DNA of 64,000 nucleotides from Cephalotrichum gorgonifer (Eukaryota > Ascomycota > Sordariomycetes > Microascales > Microascaceae). Of the stretch, positions 32,327 through 41,472 are shown one piece after another; position 1 is the stretch's first letter; each line of letters opens with the position of its first letter. The notes beneath the pieces are model-generated. The model was not told where the DNA came from. It did no database searches and saw only the letters and a program-made list of their open reading frames with translations. A program made the translations under genes and the position numbers. The DNA lies in assembly GCA_900312665.1 (NCBI GenBank), contig ONZQ02000002.1, positions 2,939,863 through 3,003,862 on the forward strand, read 5' to 3'.

Positions 32327-33353
32327 TATTGTTTGTTTTCCTGCTTTGGAGTTTTGGCGTTTGGGTTTGTCATTATTTGGAGTTTTGGCGTTTGGGCTTG
32401 TCATTATTGCTTTGGAGTTTCCGTTCGTCGGGCAGCAGTAGGGAGTCTTTTCTCGGGGCGGAAATCAACTGATTCATGGAAGTAATATCTTCGTGACACT
32501 CGGCTTCGCGTAAGAGTGGCCATTTTATTTGGACCGGTGATGGAGTGCTGTAAAACGAATGTCCTCGTACGCCGCAATGTGACCCGATGATGGAGGTAAA
32601 GGTTACCCGGATTGGGGCTGGCTGGTTGGGGTGAGGCCACCTTGCGCGCGCTTTGGTGGAGGAGGCGCATAGGATAGCTCGACATAGGGAGGGCAAACTC
32701 AGTGGCCGGCCCAGCGGACTTTGAGAGCCTCATGGCCCCTCCCGTCGGTGACTTGAACGAGGCTTGGGGTGGAGGGTACGGCGTTGAAACGACGGAGGCC
32801 CAGCCGCGTTTACCGAGGCGTGGAGACGCTGTTGGCCGTAGCGCTCCCGTTTGGAGGACGAGAACGCCGGATTGCAAAGGTATTGCATGCCATTTCCCAC
32901 CAGGCTCAGACTTGAGGCTTTTCCGTGAGACGCTGCCTGCCTGCAGAAAAGAAAACATACGCGTTCGTGGCCTAGGGCATACTTAGCGCGAGAATAGTAT
33001 CCGGCTTCCCAATCATCCCCGATATCATCTCCACGCAGCCACCCGCTGTCAGAAGTGGGTAGTTAATATCTGACTTGAGCATTGCGGTGCCCATACCATC
33101 ACCATGATCGACCATTGCCTAGTACGAGCCCGTCAAATTCCCGTTCTCGCAGGGACACGCCGGATCGCTAACGAATGAATGCTCCTGATGCGATATACCT
33201 AGGACACAGGTAGACAGGCAGCCCGTTCTGGCTTGGTCTATTTAAATATTAACATTATCGTCGCCCCATCGTCCCAGTCGAATCTCACCGCTCAGAAGGA
33301 CATTAATTCCCCCCTCGCCCCCTTTCCAACCGTCAATCGTCCCACATAAACGC
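32327..33353. other. Intergenic, with a short tandem duplication at its start
   Basis: At 32346-32407 a roughly 31-bp unit (TTGGAGTTTTGGCGTTTGGG core) is duplicated just after the GIY-YIG-like stop. Open frames at 32404-32958 (minus) and 32702-32986 (plus) overlap each other and show no family resemblance. Nothing else is seen. Confidence 0.45.
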
Positions 33354-35343
33354 TCAGAGTAGCCCCCCTACCCCCTCCACGATCCCCTGCGCCCTCGAGC
33401 AAAGGAAAAGCTCATCGGAGAACCCGCCCCTGGAGCGGAACCACTCCGCCAGCGCCCCCTCCTTCCCGGTCTCTATCCCGCGTACCCAGCGCACGATGTC
33501 GCCCCCCCTAAGCACCCTGTCCTCCGCCCCGCCCCCGGGTGCCCCTCGGCCCTCCCACGCGCGGTACAGGCCCTCCCACTCCGCCGCCGTGCGCGCCTCC
33601 CAGATCTCCTCGGGGCAGGGGAGCGGCCCCTGGGCGAAGTGGACGCACAGGTCTGCGGGGAGGCCGTATCGGGCGTTGGAGACGTAGTCGAAGATGTGGA
33701 GAGCGAAGAAGCATCTGTGTTTTTGGGGTTTCCAGCCGCGGCCATCGAATGGTTAGATGGCCGGTAGAGCCAAGATATTTATATATAAATAAAAAAAAAA
33801 AAAAAAAAAAAGGGGAAGGCGGGGATGAAGGGTGGGGAGCTGAAGACATACCTGCACAAGCTCTCATACGCAATCCAGCTCTCCCAGTCCATCGGCCAAG
33901 TGGCCGTCTGGAACGCCGCTAGGTTCTTGCTCAGGACGTGCTAGCCGAGAAGAGGACGTCAGCAGGCGTCTACTACAGGAGCGGGATCATTCCGTTGTGC
34001 AATTTTTTTTTGTTTTGGGGAGCAAAAAAAGATCGGTTGTACCCGAGTATTCTCGGGTGCACTGGGAATTGAGCCCAATGCGGGGGTCGAACCCGCAGCC
34101 TTCAGATTAAGAGTCTGACGCTCTACCGATTGAGCTAACCGGGCGGGTTATTGGTTGTGGTGCTCTGGGTCCACGGAGGTTGGGATAAGGGCGTAAGTGT
34201 TACCTGACAATATCTCGCCGCCATCCTGCTCATCGGCTCCTGTGCGATTGGTGATGAGCCGCGGTAGGCGCGCATCGCGGAGCAGAGCAAGACAGCCTGC
34301 ATCCCCGCGATGTCATCCGCGAGGGTGTGTTTCGTCGACTAGGCTCTTATCGTTAGCTCTTTCCTACGTACACTCTCCGCTCCCCCACCTCCTTGCGCCC
34401 AATCAAAGGGCGGATGTTCATAGTATGAAGATATATCTACCGATCAAGGTCCACCCGAGAAACGAATCCCCATACCTGTACGTTTATTTGAAGAACCTGC
34501 GCGTCAATCGCACGGAGCAGGATCCCCTCTGAGCCCGGCGTCCCGGACGCATACAGCGGTGCTAGCGTCCCCGCCATAAGGAGGCAGCTGGCACGCCTCG
34601 CAGGGTCCCAGTCTCGCGCGTGGACGAATGGCGGCCGCGACCCCTCGAACAGGCCGTCGGCAAAACGCTTGCACGCGGCGTCGAGGCGGCCGAGGCCCTG
34701 CTCGGCCGTGGTCCAGCCATCGGCAAGTATTTCTGAGAGGGCGGCGTAGCTTTGCGGGGTAGACCTTTTGGGGCGGAAGGGCGTGTCCGGGGGACCGGCG
34801 GCCGAGGAGCAGTTCAAAGGGAAGATGGCATCTGGTGCGAGGCTATAGAGGTCAAGCAGGTTAAAGTCGTAGGTTGCCTCCTGCCAGCTGCTCATCTCCC
34901 CCGGTGTCCATCCGCGTAGTGGAACGGCTAGGTCCGTGTCAGTTAGAGCGGAGAACCTGATATCCGGGGTTGAGATTGTAGTCGTCGAGGATGGTGTCGG
35001 CAAGGCAGCCGGGGTGGTTCCCGTGCCGGCCGCCGCGGGCGGGTACGTGCAGGGCAGGTGGAGAATTCCACACCGCGAGCAGCCCGGCGCCCCGTTGTCG
35101 CAGCGGACCTTGGAGCGGGAACACTGCTCGCACGCCTTCTTCCGCGTGCGGGGACGGGCTCTGCATCTCAGCTGGTGGCGCGCGCGAGTAGCGACTACGG
35201 GTTATGATAAGTTCAAGTTAGTGACCTTCCCCGGATAGGTAAAGGGCGAGAGGGTAGGCCGTGGGCAGGAGGGTCAGCATGTTTTCCAAACCTGAGGAGA
35301 AGTGCTTGCTGCACGAGGGGCAGGCTAGTTGTTCTTGTTCCAT
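33354..35343 (-). CDS. Transcription factor with an N-terminal zinc finger joined to a Zn2Cys6 cluster
   Basis: Five exons: 35292..35343, 34476..35194, 34204..34338, 33852..33940, 33354..33714. Phases agree and the total is 451 aa. The tiny first exon (MEQEQLACPSCSKHFSS) supplies the first half of a C2H2/C2HC finger. Splicing at 35195..35291 (ACTAAC branch) completes it as CPSCSKHFSSVATRARHQLR followed by Cys. The finger runs directly into the Zn2Cys6 cluster (about residues 44-71): ACEQCSRSKVRCDNG, then GCSRCG, then LPCTYP. This tandem arrangement is known in a filamentous-fungal regulator family. The remainder lacks an obvious Fungal_trans core but contains CFFALHIFDYV and helical blocks typical of such regulators. 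The third intron, 33941..34203, houses tRNA-Lys. The target genes are unknown; the divergent SDR gene is a candidate. Confidence 0.82.
33789..33811 (+). repeat. Poly(A) tract in intron 4 of the TF gene
   Basis: An A-run of over 20 bases on the plus strand (a T-run on the coding strand) lies in intron 33715..33851. Its length may be unreliable in the assembly. Confidence 0.6.
34024..34030 (-). terminator. Pol III T-run terminator of tRNA-Lys
   Basis: Seven consecutive T on the minus strand lie about 42 bp after the tRNA, consistent with RNA polymerase III termination. Confidence 0.65.
34041..34058 (-). other. Hairpin in the tRNA-Lys 3' trailer
   Basis: ACCCGAG-TATT-CTCGGGT is a perfect 7-bp stem with a 4-nt loop between the tRNA-Lys 3' end and its T-run terminator, so it would be part of the pre-tRNA trailer and of the host intron RNA. 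Confidence 0.6.
34072..34144 (-). tRNA. tRNA-Lys(CTT): tRNA-Lys(CTT), nested in an intron
   Basis: The tRNA is complete and needs no intron. Acceptor GCCCGGT pairs with ATTGGGC (two G-U pairs). The D-arm has GCTC/GAGC. The anticodon arm is TCAGA-CTCTTAA-TCTGA with anticodon CTT. The T-arm is GCGGG-TTCGACC-CCCGC, giving good A and B box promoters. It lies on the same strand as, and wholly inside, intron 33941..34203 of the zinc-cluster regulator. Its T-run terminator is at 34024-34030. Confidence 0.94.
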
Positions 35344-35567
35344 ATGGGCGACTCTCTCTTTCTCTCCCTCTTTCCCCCCCTTCCTCTTTTTTTGCGTTAT
35401 CGACCCGTGCTCCGGTGATGTGACGTGGCTGCTTGAGATTTCCCCGACCTTCCCAGCAGAGCTTGAGACAGCTACTCGTAGGATTGCAAATACAACTTTG
35501 GTTGGTTGTAAGAATGTGCGTAATGAATGACTAGGGAGGTCACAGGCGCCACCTGGCGCGCCAGTGA

Positions 35568-35583
35568 GTGTCGGAATTCCGAC
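35568..35583. promoter_or_regulatory. Palindrome with CGG/CCG half-sites
   Basis: TGTCGGAATTCCGACA is a perfect 16-bp palindrome containing CGG and CCG half-sites separated by 4 bp, arranged as for a Zn2Cys6 dimer. It lies between a Zn2Cys6 gene and its divergent neighbour. Its role as operator is inferred. Confidence 0.5.
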
Positions 35584-35940
35584 ACTTTCTAATCCCTCTG
35601 ATTGGACCAACTAAGATCTTACAGATGTTCTTAACCGTTCTCGGCTGTCTAGTTCGGGCGCCCCACCCTTTGTATTCCAAATTATACGCCTTTTCCCCGG
35701 ACACTGCTGCCCTGTCGAGACGCATCCCCTTCCCAATACTCCGTACAGTCAAGAAATGGAAGCTAGGAAGTGGGGCCCGTTCGTGTTAGTCTCGCACTCC
35801 CACTCGCACTCGCCATAGCTAAATCGTATCGTATTCCAAAATGATACTCCCCGGACTCTATGTGGGTCTTGGCCTTAGTATGACTGTAAGTAGATATGCA
35901 ATCTCTTGGTACGGAGGCAGACGGATTAGTTGTAGAATGA

Positions 35941-35948
35941 TATAAAAG
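35941..35948 (+). promoter_or_regulatory. TATA box of the SDR gene
   Basis: TATAAAAG lies 65 bp before the ATG at 36006 and matches the strong TATA consensus. The spacing is short but compatible with a compact 5' UTR. Confidence 0.55.
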
Positions 35949-36005
35949 AGAGAGCTAATCGAAGCCCGAAACTTACCAAGATCAAGCCATCTTCGCCGCA
36001 TAGAA

Positions 36006-37096
36006 ATGGCCGGAACAGTTGTAATCACCGGAGCGAACGGCTCCCTGGGCCACGCCTTCGTCCAGCACTTCCTCTCGTCCTACCCCAAGCACACCCTAAT
36101 CGGAACCGTCCGCGACGCGTCAGAGGACGATCCCAACATCAACAAGCTCCGCCGGCTGATAGCCAAATACCCCGACGCCAAGGTCCACATCGAGCAGCTA
36201 GACCTCGCCTCCCTCGCTAGCGTCCGCGCATTCGCGACCCTCGTCTCGTCGCAGGTCACCAGCGGCGCCGTCCCACGCATATCCGCTGTTGTCTGCAACG
36301 CGTTCGCCTGGTATCTCCACGGAGTGGAGCTCACGCCCGACGGGCTCGAGGCCACCTTCCAGATCTCGCACCTCTCGCACTACCTCCTCGTCCTCAGGCT
36401 CCTTGGCAGCATGGACGCACAGGCCGGGCGCATCGTGATGCTGGGGTCGGACTCGCACTACCCCGGGAGGCCGCATCCGCTCTCAAAGCTGGTGGCTAGG
36501 GTGCCGGCGGACATTGAGCATCTCGTCAGACCTGAGCCGGATAATCCCGCCGAGGTGTTCGACCGGGGGTTCCAGCGGTATGGGACGGCTAAGCTTGCAA
36601 ATGTTGCCTTTGCGTACGATCTAGACAAGAGGCTGCAGGCAGTACGCTGAATCTCCATCATCGCCCTCTCCTACCCCAACCCGAGGAAATGCAAAACAGC
36701 CGAAATCTGACATCCCACCCCGTATAGGACCCGGATCTGGCCAGAATTACCGTAACGGTCATGGACCCCCGCGGTCTTGTCGAGTCACGAGCCCAGTCCA
36801 AGCAGAAACTCGCCATGAGGGTAATATTTTCAATACTCGCCATGCTGATGCCCCTTTTGCGACACCTCACATCGGCCCTACGGACCAACTCCGACGCGGG
36901 GCGCGACTTGGTGGCGCTGAGCATGGATTCCGAGTTCCAAGGGAAGAGGGGGTACTTTCTTGGTCAGAAGGCCGATTCCCCGGCGAAGGAGGCTAAGGAT
37001 CAGGAGATTCAGAAGAGGCTATGGGATTCGTGTTGGAGGTGGGCTGGATTGTCCGAAGAGGAGACTGTGCTGCAGAATGCAGCCCCCAAGGAATGA
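36006..37096 (+). CDS. Short-chain dehydrogenase/reductase (Bli-4 / 3-ketosteroid reductase-like)
   Basis: An NAD(P)-dependent oxidoreductase of 334 aa encoded by exons 36006..36641 and 36728..37096. The intron is phase 0, with GTACGC and TATAG ends. The Rossmann fold starts at residue 4 with VVITGANGSLG (TGxxxGxG). The region continues with an LDLASLASVRAF block and VVCNAFAW in place of the usual NNAG. The catalytic Ser is in MLGSDSHYP and the YxxxK pair is YGTAKLANV (about 197-205). The C-terminal part holds a hydrophobic VIFSILAMLMPLLRHL stretch, a possible membrane-association helix seen in related fungal enzymes. The substrate is unknown. The NAG motif variant CNAF is slightly unusual. 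It is divergent from a zinc-cluster regulator that may control it. Confidence 0.88.
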
Positions 37097-37781
37097 TGCC
37101 GTGTTCTCAAGCTTGCAGCAGAAGAGGGTATCGTCGTGGTTTCACTGATGGCACATGGTCACTATGAAGTTTCGGTTTGGGGTGATAACACGAATAGACG
37201 AGAACAACAGCCGCAAGGACGTGGAGACAATACTAGTAGAGTTAAGTAAGAATATAAATTGTCATGAAGTTCTAGCACATTTCCACCGCTGCCCCTAACC
37301 CGCGACACACCCACGCCCCTTCTCTACCGCGCTATTTCGCCCATTAAAAGGATGGAACCGACATTTAATCCTGAAGGAATAGCCATTACCTGTATCCCTA
37401 CCGATTCGCGGTTTGCAATCCCATAGCATGAGGTTGACCGGCGAGTGTGTCACACCGTTATGCTCTGTGCAGCAGTGCACATATCGTCACCCAAAAATCA
37501 GTAATTTCTTGTGAACTTATAAACTTTGGCCTCAGCCTCCACAACCGTCCAATCCCATGTAACCTCAACCCCCAGTCCCAAGCATGTTAATCCAAGAATG
37601 GCCTAATTCCGGAACAGAGGCTTGCCTCGAGAAAATACTTAACCCTCAGATTTCAGCCAGAGAGGGGTAAATACAACCGGACAAGAACTCCAACTTCCAT
37701 TCTCCAACCAAGCCAAAAGCCCCACTCCATAAACCTTTGTTTTTTCCAAAGTAAAATCTGCCCCTTCAAACATCGTAAAAA
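37097..37781. other. Intergenic, no gene seen
   Basis: This region includes the SDR 3' flank and the promoter of the VOC gene. TTATAAAC near 37517 could be a weak TATA element, but it is 260 bp from the ATG. No gene was seen. Confidence 0.4.
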
Positions 37782-38262
37782 ATGACCATCGCACACACCG
37801 GTATCATCGTGCCCAAGGCCATCGTCTCGGAAGTGGTGGCCTGGTACCTCAAAGCCCTCGAGCCCCTCGGCTACAAGAAGCTCTTGGAGCACGGCGACTC
37901 AGTCTTTGGCCTAGGCGACAAGCCATTCGAAGCCGACTGGTGGATCGTCGGCGGCGACATATCCACGGGAATAGCCTCCCACCACGCCTTCCACTCGCCC
38001 GGTAAGCATTTCCTTCTAACAAAACCCCTCATCCCATGAAGAAGACCAGCAGTGGAACGGCCGATATCTAACGAAGGTGTATGTTAAAAAAGACCGTGCC
38101 AAGGTGGAGGCGTTCTACAAGGCGGCCATCGATGCCGGCGCGAAGGACAACGGGCCGCCGGGTATCCGGGCGCAGTATCACCCCAACTACTACGCCGCGT
38201 TCGTGATCGACCTAGCAGGGAACAACATCGAGGTCATGACCATGGCTCCGCCCGAGGAGTGA
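37782..38262 (+). CDS. VOC superfamily (glyoxalase/bleomycin resistance-like) protein
   Basis: A small protein of 129 aa from exons 37782..38001 and 38093..38262. The intron 38002..38092 has a GTAAGC donor and a CTAAC branch at 38068, and its split codon (G+AC = Asp) restores HSPDRAKVEAFYKAA. The single VOC module has HTGIIVPKAIVSEVVAWY, then SHHAFHSPD, then YYAAFVIDLAGNNIEVM, with His and the C-terminal Glu in the usual metal-ligand places. Such fungal proteins are often annotated as glyoxalase-like; the reaction is unknown. Two modules must pair, so it should be a homodimer. Confidence 0.88.
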
Positions 38263-38868
38263 GTCCATATGAACTCCAGTGTGTTAGTTTTGGGGTTAAA
38301 TAGGCGCGAGGAGTACGAGTTGTTGGGCAGTTATGATTAGTGAATTCGGCTGAGCTATACGTCTTCTGTTGGTGACATGTCACTCATGGAGCCTGTTACG
38401 TCGTCGGGACCTTGATCTCCCGTACGGAGCGACAAGAGCTCTTAGACGGCTATGTGTACTACCGGAAAGTTATCATGCATGACACCTTTTCTCTGTCCTA
38501 GTCACAAACCCGAGCCTACACGTACTTATAGCTCAACGATCCTCCCTAATGTCCATGACATCCCTGATCGTTACATGAGGGATAATGCCAAGTATGTCCA
38601 AATATGGTTCAGCGTCGTGACGTTACCCGGGTCCCATAGGGAATTTGCGGAGGCGACTCCGGCAGCGGCACCAGATCCTCCGGCGTCGGATACTTCTCGG
38701 AAAGAGTTGGGATCAAGACGGGGTCGCCCTCGAGAGCCGGAGCTGGGTGCAGGGCCTTCGTAGGATCGAATATGAGGAGCTCGTTATAGCCGCCGATATC
38801 CTCCAGGCCTCGAACGGCCAATCTCAGAATACCTACAAAGCAGAGGGAACAAGGCAAAATATTAAATG
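38263..38868. other. Intergenic, possible gene relic
   Basis: The minus-strand open frame 38609-38890 includes GGYNELLIFDPTKALHPAPA and PLPESPPQIPYGTR, which read like real protein, but no start, partner exons or family were found. It may be a relic or a chance frame. Confidence 0.3.
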
Positions 38869-38928
38869 CCCTCGCTCGCAACCAAAACAAGAATCATCTC
38901 ATGTCGCTGATTACAAGTGAGACGCTCT
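38869..38928 (-). pseudogene. Degenerate tRNA-Thr-like remnant
   Basis: On the minus strand it keeps AGCGTCTCACTTGTAAT, a TGAGAT stem partner and the 3' acceptor strand CGAGGGC. The T-arm is damaged (TTGTTTTGGTTGCGAG) and the 5' half is missing. The same breakpoint as in the 14321 remnant suggests a shared origin. Confidence 0.55.
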
Positions 38929-38962
38929 TCGGGCACACAAGGTCCTAGGAAATATATTAATT

Positions 38963-39029
38963 GCTCTCGCTCGGAATTGAACCGAGGGTCTTCTTACTGC
39001 ATTAAATACCAGCTGCGAGTAAGACACTG
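38963..39029 (-). pseudogene. tRNA-Thr-like remnant, 5' truncated
   Basis: The minus strand reads GTGTCTTACTCGCAG, then a putative intron, AGTAAGAAGACC, the T-arm CTCGG-TTCAATT-CCGAG and CGAGAGC. It is better preserved than its neighbour but again lacks the 5' acceptor strand and D-arm. Confidence 0.58.
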
Positions 39030-39086
39030 TACTTCTGATGAAGACTAATATATTTTACCTCTGTTGAGCAAGGTTAACAATAAGGT

Positions 39087-39178
39087 GCCCTTATAGCTCA
39101 GAGGTAGAGCGCATCACTCGTAGTTGGGTAATACCATTTGCCATGATGAGGTCTCAGGTTCGACTCCTGATGGGGGCA
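39087..39178 (+). tRNA. tRNA-Thr(CGT): tRNA-Thr(CGT) with intron
   Basis: The gene is complete. Acceptor GCCCTTA pairs with TGGGGGC, the D-arm is GCTC/GAGC, the anticodon stem is CATCA/TGATG, and the T-arm is TCAGG-TTCGACT-CCTGA. The loop CTCGTA gives anticodon CGT, with an intron of about 20 nt (GTTGGGTAATACCATTTGCC) placed after position 37, as usual for eukaryotic pre-tRNAs. A T8 terminator follows at 39184. Confidence 0.88.
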
Positions 39179-39183
39179 GTTAA

Positions 39184-39191
39184 TTTTTTTT
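39184..39191 (+). terminator. Pol III terminator of tRNA-Thr
   Basis: Eight T lie six bases after the tRNA 3' end. Confidence 0.8.
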
Positions 39192-39430
39192 GCGCTCCTT
39201 GGAACGACCACCACAATGGTCCAGAAAGGCAGACGTATTTAATCAACAGCAATGCACACAAACTCTGTAACACCTTGCCATCCCAACCCAGTCCCTGGCC
39301 ATGTTCAAACCCAAGCCCACTAACTCGTCCTCGTGATCCGAATTTCAAATCAAGCCCAAACCCAAACACCTAATCCGAGCAACACGCCCGAGGACCGACA
39401 AAACTATAATACACGCAAGGCGCAATTTAT

Positions 39431-41472
39431 CTAGGGAAACACCGCAGCGACAACACTCATAGCCCCCCCGTAAATGGCCGCGCAAGCAACCGCGTCCCTC
39501 GGGCCGACGCCCGTGCCCTGTACCCCACCCGCCATCAACAGCGGGTTCAGCAGGCCCACGGCCACGAGCCAGATTACCGTCATGCGGCCCAGGATGCCGG
39601 GCATCGAGGAAAAGGAGAGGACGGGGAGGAGGACGGACACGGCAAGCGCGGCGGCTAGGGAGTGGTGAGAGACTTGGCGGGGAGCGGGCCCGCGGGCGGT
39701 AGCCGTGCTAGCGGCGGTGGCGTCGGTTGTAGGAGGAGGCGGGTCCGGGTCCTTGGGCTTCGACGCTTCCTTTGGATTCTCCGACGCGGGCGCCGGGAAG
39801 AGCGGTTCGGTCGCGGGGCGGGGCATCGGTGTGGGTTCGCCAGAGGACAGGCCGTCAAATGGGGCTCGGTCTGGGCTGTGGAGGGCAATGAGGTCGTCCG
39901 GGTTGTCCAGGAACCGGGTCTCCAGCTCTGTAACTGGATTCTGCGTGTCTAGGAAGGACCGGTACTGCTCCACCTCGGTCGAGGACGGATTCGCGAGGCG
40001 CTGGGTTTGGATGAACGAAGAAAGCACTCGGTCTTTTCCGTGTTAGCAAGCAGTACTGCGTGACTGTTGTTGTTTGTTGGAGAAAAAAAGGGGGTAGGAG
40101 GGCATGGAGACTTTGACATACTGTACTGCTCGAGCTTGTAGCCGATCTTCCCCAGGATATCCGTCTTATGCCACTGCAGCTCCCCGCCCGCCAGGAAGTC
40201 CCCCCTTCGCGACGCGGGCAGTATGCAGCTCTTCAGCCGCCTCGTCTGCGTGTCCGCCGTGTCGAGCCGGTGCAGCTGCTCCTCCATCTCCGCCAGCTCG
40301 TCCTGCAGGTGCAGCAGCACGCGGTGGTTCAGCGTCTCGAAGCGGCGGTAGGCGGGCTGGATCGGCGGCTCGGCGGGGTGGTGGTGGCTCGACGACGACA
40401 GCCTCGATGCCAGGAGCTGGTACCCCGACAGGGGCAGCTTCTCGGCCCGCGGGAGGTGCTTGACGTACGCGGACTGGGCGCCCAGGCGGGGCTGGAGCTC
40501 GCTGGGCGGGATGTGTGGGAGGTTCGCCGTCCCGCGGGGCATCTCGGGCGTGCCGTAGCTCTTGAGGGGGTTCCGCCGCGAGTCGATGGCGAACTGGGTG
40601 CGCGGCTGGATGCTGGGCAGCGGCGTGGGGGAGTTCCCGTGGGCGCTGTTGTCCGGGCTGCTGCTGCGGTTCGTCTCGACGTCGGCCGTGGAGAAGACGT
40701 CGCTTTGGATAGACGAGGAGCCGGAGGAGGCCGTGCTTCCGGCGGATGCGGGCTTGCCGCTGTATTGGGAGGCCCTCCAGCGCGCGGTGGAGTCCTCGAT
40801 GGAGCGCCGGATGGATTCCGAGGTGATGGCCGGGGAATCGGGCTCGAGGAAGCTGAGGGGATCAGGTCTAGGGGAGACGCGGTGCGGCGGATCAGATTCC
40901 AGAGCGCGGTCGGGGTCCTCTGAGGCGTGGACCTCGCGTAAGCGACCCTGCTCCGTCTTCAGCTGCGTGACAGTCGATTCGCTGTCGCTAGAGCTCCCGG
41001 AGCTCGTAGACTTTGCCATAAAGTCATCTACCGGAGCTGCTGCCGCCGGTGCAAACGGCGATTGAGACCGCGCGATGGAGGTACGTCGCAACCTGCGCCC
41101 TCTTACTACTTCTGCATCGTCGACCACAGGCTGGTAAGGTAAGCGCATATCTGTAGTGGCACTGAGATCCCCCATTACTCCGGGCTGTGCGGGATCTGCC
41201 GCCGAAGAAGCGCCACAGTCCTGGGTATTTGTAGCAGCATCGTCGCCATCTTCCTCTTTCTCCGGAACTAGGACGTCCTGGTCCTGGAGCAGCTCTGCCA
41301 TGTGGCTAGCGACAGCTGAAGCCACGTCCGCCCCATTCGTATCCACCCGTTCGACGCTGCCCTCGGCCATCGTCGGTATTTCGCTAGCGCCGTGTATTGA
41401 ATCTTCCAGGTTGGCCGGTATCGCCTGTTCGTCTTGCGCGGCAGTGACCAGAGGAGACGGGCCACGAGACAT
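39431..41472 (-). CDS. DUF6594-type fungal membrane protein
   Basis: The product is 648 aa from exons 40122..41472 and 39431..40026. The intron 40027..40121 has a GTATGT donor and a GCTAAC branch, and the split codon A+TG gives Met. Residues 1-330 are acidic, Ser/Pro-rich and disordered. The DUF6594 core follows: LSGYQLLASRLSSSS, then AYRRFETLNHRVLLHLQDEL and EMEEQLHRLDTAD, the typical 'GYxxLA...FRRFxxLNxRxLLxLQxEL' pattern, then KIGYKLEQY. The C-terminus has three hydrophobic spans (SLAAALAVSVLLPVLSF, TVIWLVAVGLLNPLLMAG, CAAIYGGAMSVVAAVF), as is usual for the family. The cellular role is unknown. The frame is open further upstream to 41919, but I prefer ATG 41472 since the added residues look like leader sequence. 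Confidence 0.82.

Larger units (their letters stand above)
35344..36005. other. Divergent promoter of the TF and SDR genes
   Basis: This is a 660-bp region between a minus-strand zinc-cluster regulator and a plus-strand reductase. It contains the inverted repeat TGTCGGAATTCCGACA at about 35568-35583 (a 16-bp perfect palindrome), with CGG half-sites of the kind bound by Zn2Cys6 proteins, and a TATA box for the SDR gene. Confidence 0.55.

Noticed and set aside
32404..32986. Overlapping frames of 184 (minus) and 94 (plus) codons
   Set aside because: They overlap each other, have no recognisable domain, no clear introns and no supporting context.
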